Below, piece after piece: positions 7,799 through 8,564 of a stretch of 8,564 nt of DNA. Source of the stretch: Phycisphaerales bacterium UBA1910 (GTDB taxonomy: Bacteria; Planctomycetota; Phycisphaerae; Phycisphaerales; UBA1924); assembly GCA_002337545.1 (NCBI GenBank), contig DDGE01000035.1, positions 416-8,979 on the forward strand. The letters run 5' to 3'. Position 1 is the stretch's first letter; each line of letters opens with the position of its first letter. The position numbers and the translations under genes were made by a program. The notes under the pieces were generated by a model that was not told the DNA's origin, did no database searches, and was given only the letters and a program-made list of their open reading frames with translations.

Positions 7799-8564
7799 AT
7801 GCACGCACCAACCAAACCAACCCCCACCTTCCTCCCCCACCCCCTCTTCCCAAACTCCGGCCTCCCCCACACCAGCGAGGCAAGCGCCGAGCAAAGCAAG
7901 ACGCAATGGGCATCTTGTCCCTCCCCGCGATCCGCCTGTGGCGGACGAGGGAGGTGGTCCGCCGAAGGCGGATCGGAGGGGTCTTCCCTCTCCTCCCCCA
8001 ATCCCCAATCCCTAATCCCCAATCCCTCTCTCCCCTCCCTCATCGAGGACCTCCTCAACCCCTCCATCACCACCGCCGAGCTCTGCCAGCTCCACCAACT
8101 CACCCTCGACCAGCTCGACGACCTCCTCTCCTCCCCCCAGTTCGACAACGCCCGCGCCCGCTTCACCAGCGCCAACGCAACCCGCCGCGCACTCCTCGAG
8201 GACGAGGCCCAAACCCTCGCCACCGCACGCCTCACCGACCTCCTCCGCGACCGCCCCGAAACACCCGCCCACGCCGAAACCGTCCGCAAAGCCGCCACCA
8301 CCCTCCGCAAATCATCAACGCCCACACCCGAGAGTGATGTGTCTGCGGACGATCCGGGTGCCCGTACTCGCGGCAACGCCGCGCAGTGCGGCGAACAACC
8401 ATCCCGCCCCAGCACCACACCAGACACACCAACAACCACCTCACCCGCATCCTCCCCCGTTTATGACCGATCCGCCGTAGGCACAACGGAGGGGGCCTCT
8501 TGTCCATCCCCGCGATCCGAAGAGCCGCAGATCAACCAAAAGACGGGTGCCCGTACTCGCGGCA
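7799..8564 (+). CDS. hypothetical protein with small helical core and in-frame repeat-derived segments, 3' end outside the window
   Basis: The frame is open from ATG 7799 to the right edge, so at least 255 residues are encoded with no stop in view. GGGAG (7788-7792) lies 6 bases before the ATG and a good promoter lies further upstream. Residues 1-37 are Pro-rich. Residues 38-80 are encoded by palindromic and tandem repeat DNA. Residues 81-171 form the protein-like core: ITTAELCQLHQLTLDQLDDLL resembles a helix-turn-helix, followed by charged amphipathic helices (RRALLEDEAQTLATARLTDLL and ETVRKAATTLRK). This is reminiscent of small-terminase-type helix-turn-helix proteins, but no assignment is possible. 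Residues 172-255 are Ser/Thr/Pro-rich and contain ASCPSPRS again and GARTRG twice. No in-frame ATG, GTG or TTG exists between codon 1 and the core, so if the core is made, the repeat segment is translated too. Confidence 0.75.
   Translation, partial: MHAPTKPTPTFLPHPLFPNSGLPHTSEASAEQSKTQWASCPSPRSACGGRGRWSAEGGSEGSSLSSPNPQSLIPNPSLPSLIEDLLNPSITTAELCQLHQLTLDQLDDLLSSPQFDNARARFTSANATRRALLEDEAQTLATARLTDLLRDRPETPAHAETVRKAATTLRKSSTPTPESDVSADDPGARTRGNAAQCGEQPSRPSTTPDTPTTTSPASSPVYDRSAVGTTEGASCPSPRSEEPQINQKTGARTRG
7914..7974. repeat. 21-nt repeat joined to a double mirror palindrome, inside a coding region
   Basis: Bases 7914-7934 recur at 8499-8519 with a single mismatch. Two adjacent hairpins follow: 7929-7946 (ATCCGCC, tgt, GGCGGA) and 7957-7974 (TCCGCC, gaa, GGCGGA). 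The two 18-mers are also reverse complements of each other except for their 3-base centres, so the block can fold as two small hairpins or as one long one. It is in frame inside the gene starting at 7799. Confidence 0.75.
8000..8027. repeat. four tandem heptamers (AATCCCY)
   Basis: The units AATCCCC, AATCCCT, AATCCCC and AATCCCT follow one another without gaps, so the array is also two copies of a 14-mer. The minus strand reads as G-runs of 3-4 separated by ATT or ATTA, a G-quadruplex-type pattern. In the frame of the gene starting at 7799 it encodes NPQSLIPNP. Confidence 0.85.
8355..8389. repeat. REP-type repeat inside a coding region, complete copy
   Basis: The head GGGTGCCC (8356-8363) is followed by a palindrome: CGCGGC (8370-8375), a 3-base loop AAC, then GCCGCG (8379-8384), with ACT/AGT extending the stem across one bulged C. 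Its first 21 bases (8355-8375) recur exactly at 8544-8564. The codon phase is the same in both copies and encodes GARTRG. Confidence 0.75.
8499..8519. repeat. second copy of the 7914-7934 repeat
   Basis: Twenty of 21 bases match 7914-7934. Both copies are in the same codon phase and encode ASCPSPRS. The preceding bases 8469-8497 also resemble the right part of the 7957-7985 block (TCCGCCG, AGGC, CGGAGGGG), so this looks like the end of one element joined to the start of another. Confidence 0.7.
8544..8564. repeat. REP-type repeat inside a coding region, cut by the window edge
   Basis: All 21 bases match 8355-8375, up to the last base of the window. The start of the palindrome arm CGCGGC is present. 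The remainder of the element lies beyond the window. Confidence 0.75.

Noticed and set aside
7756..8337. 193-aa plus-strand ORF in the rightmost region
   Set aside because: It is almost entirely Pro/Arg/His. The frame starting at 7799 has the ribosome binding site, promoter and amphipathic helices, so this is the shadow.
7642..8439. 265-aa minus-strand ORF across the repeat region
   Set aside because: It has no ribosome binding site, is Ser/Arg/Gly-rich, and is antisense to the better-supported gene and its promoter.
8000..8564. CRISPR array suggested by repeated short sequences
   Set aside because: Repeats are only two copies each or directly tandem, with no regular spacers, and they lie in an open reading frame.

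Overview
The window looks like chromosomal DNA from a GC-rich planctomycete, most likely class Phycisphaerae. Coding sequence is dominated by C-ending codons, there is a secreted protein with a C-terminal GC-type dockerin (typical of that class), and GC-rich palindromic repeats occur. This assignment is an inference, since no rRNA or tRNA is present.

Left part (1-1926): the 3' part of a conserved hypothetical gene runs in from the left edge (+). It is followed by a small Rnk/GreA-C-terminal-domain protein (+), then a convergent 58-aa predicted single-pass membrane protein (-). The next 520 bases hold no secure gene, only a doubtful and possibly frameshifted minus-strand remnant. Middle (1927-5660): a 468-aa exported repeat protein ending in a dockerin (-) is divergent from thiC. 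thiC has a compact control region: an extended -10 promoter, a textbook TPP riboswitch starting where transcription should start, a hairpin in the position of an expression platform, and a Shine-Dalgarno sequence. ThiC makes the HMP-P pyrimidine of thiamine, so the switch closes a feedback loop on thiamine diphosphate.

Right part (5652-7500): base composition drops clearly (24 G+C in 6181-6240 against 41 G+C in 4321-4380). A tightly overlapping three-gene minus-strand cassette (358, 120 and 119 aa) sits here. It starts from a TTG codon with a good ribosome binding site, below a promoter region that contains a perfect inverted repeat. I recognise none of the three proteins. The arrangement (large alpha/beta protein, small winged-helix-like protein, small protein with one membrane segment) and the foreign composition suggest an acquired accessory module, possibly defence. 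It is the best candidate for an undescribed system here.

Far right (7500-8564): after a REP-like palindrome comes a sigma70-type promoter and a plus-strand gene open from 7799 to the window edge, with no in-window stop. Its conserved-looking helical core is surrounded by in-frame repeat DNA. There is a double mirror palindrome, a G-quadruplex-prone heptamer array, and two copies of a 21-nt REP-type repeat that share their head motif with the intergenic palindrome. A second 21-nt repeat is also duplicated in the same frame. Repeat elements therefore seem to have become coding sequence.
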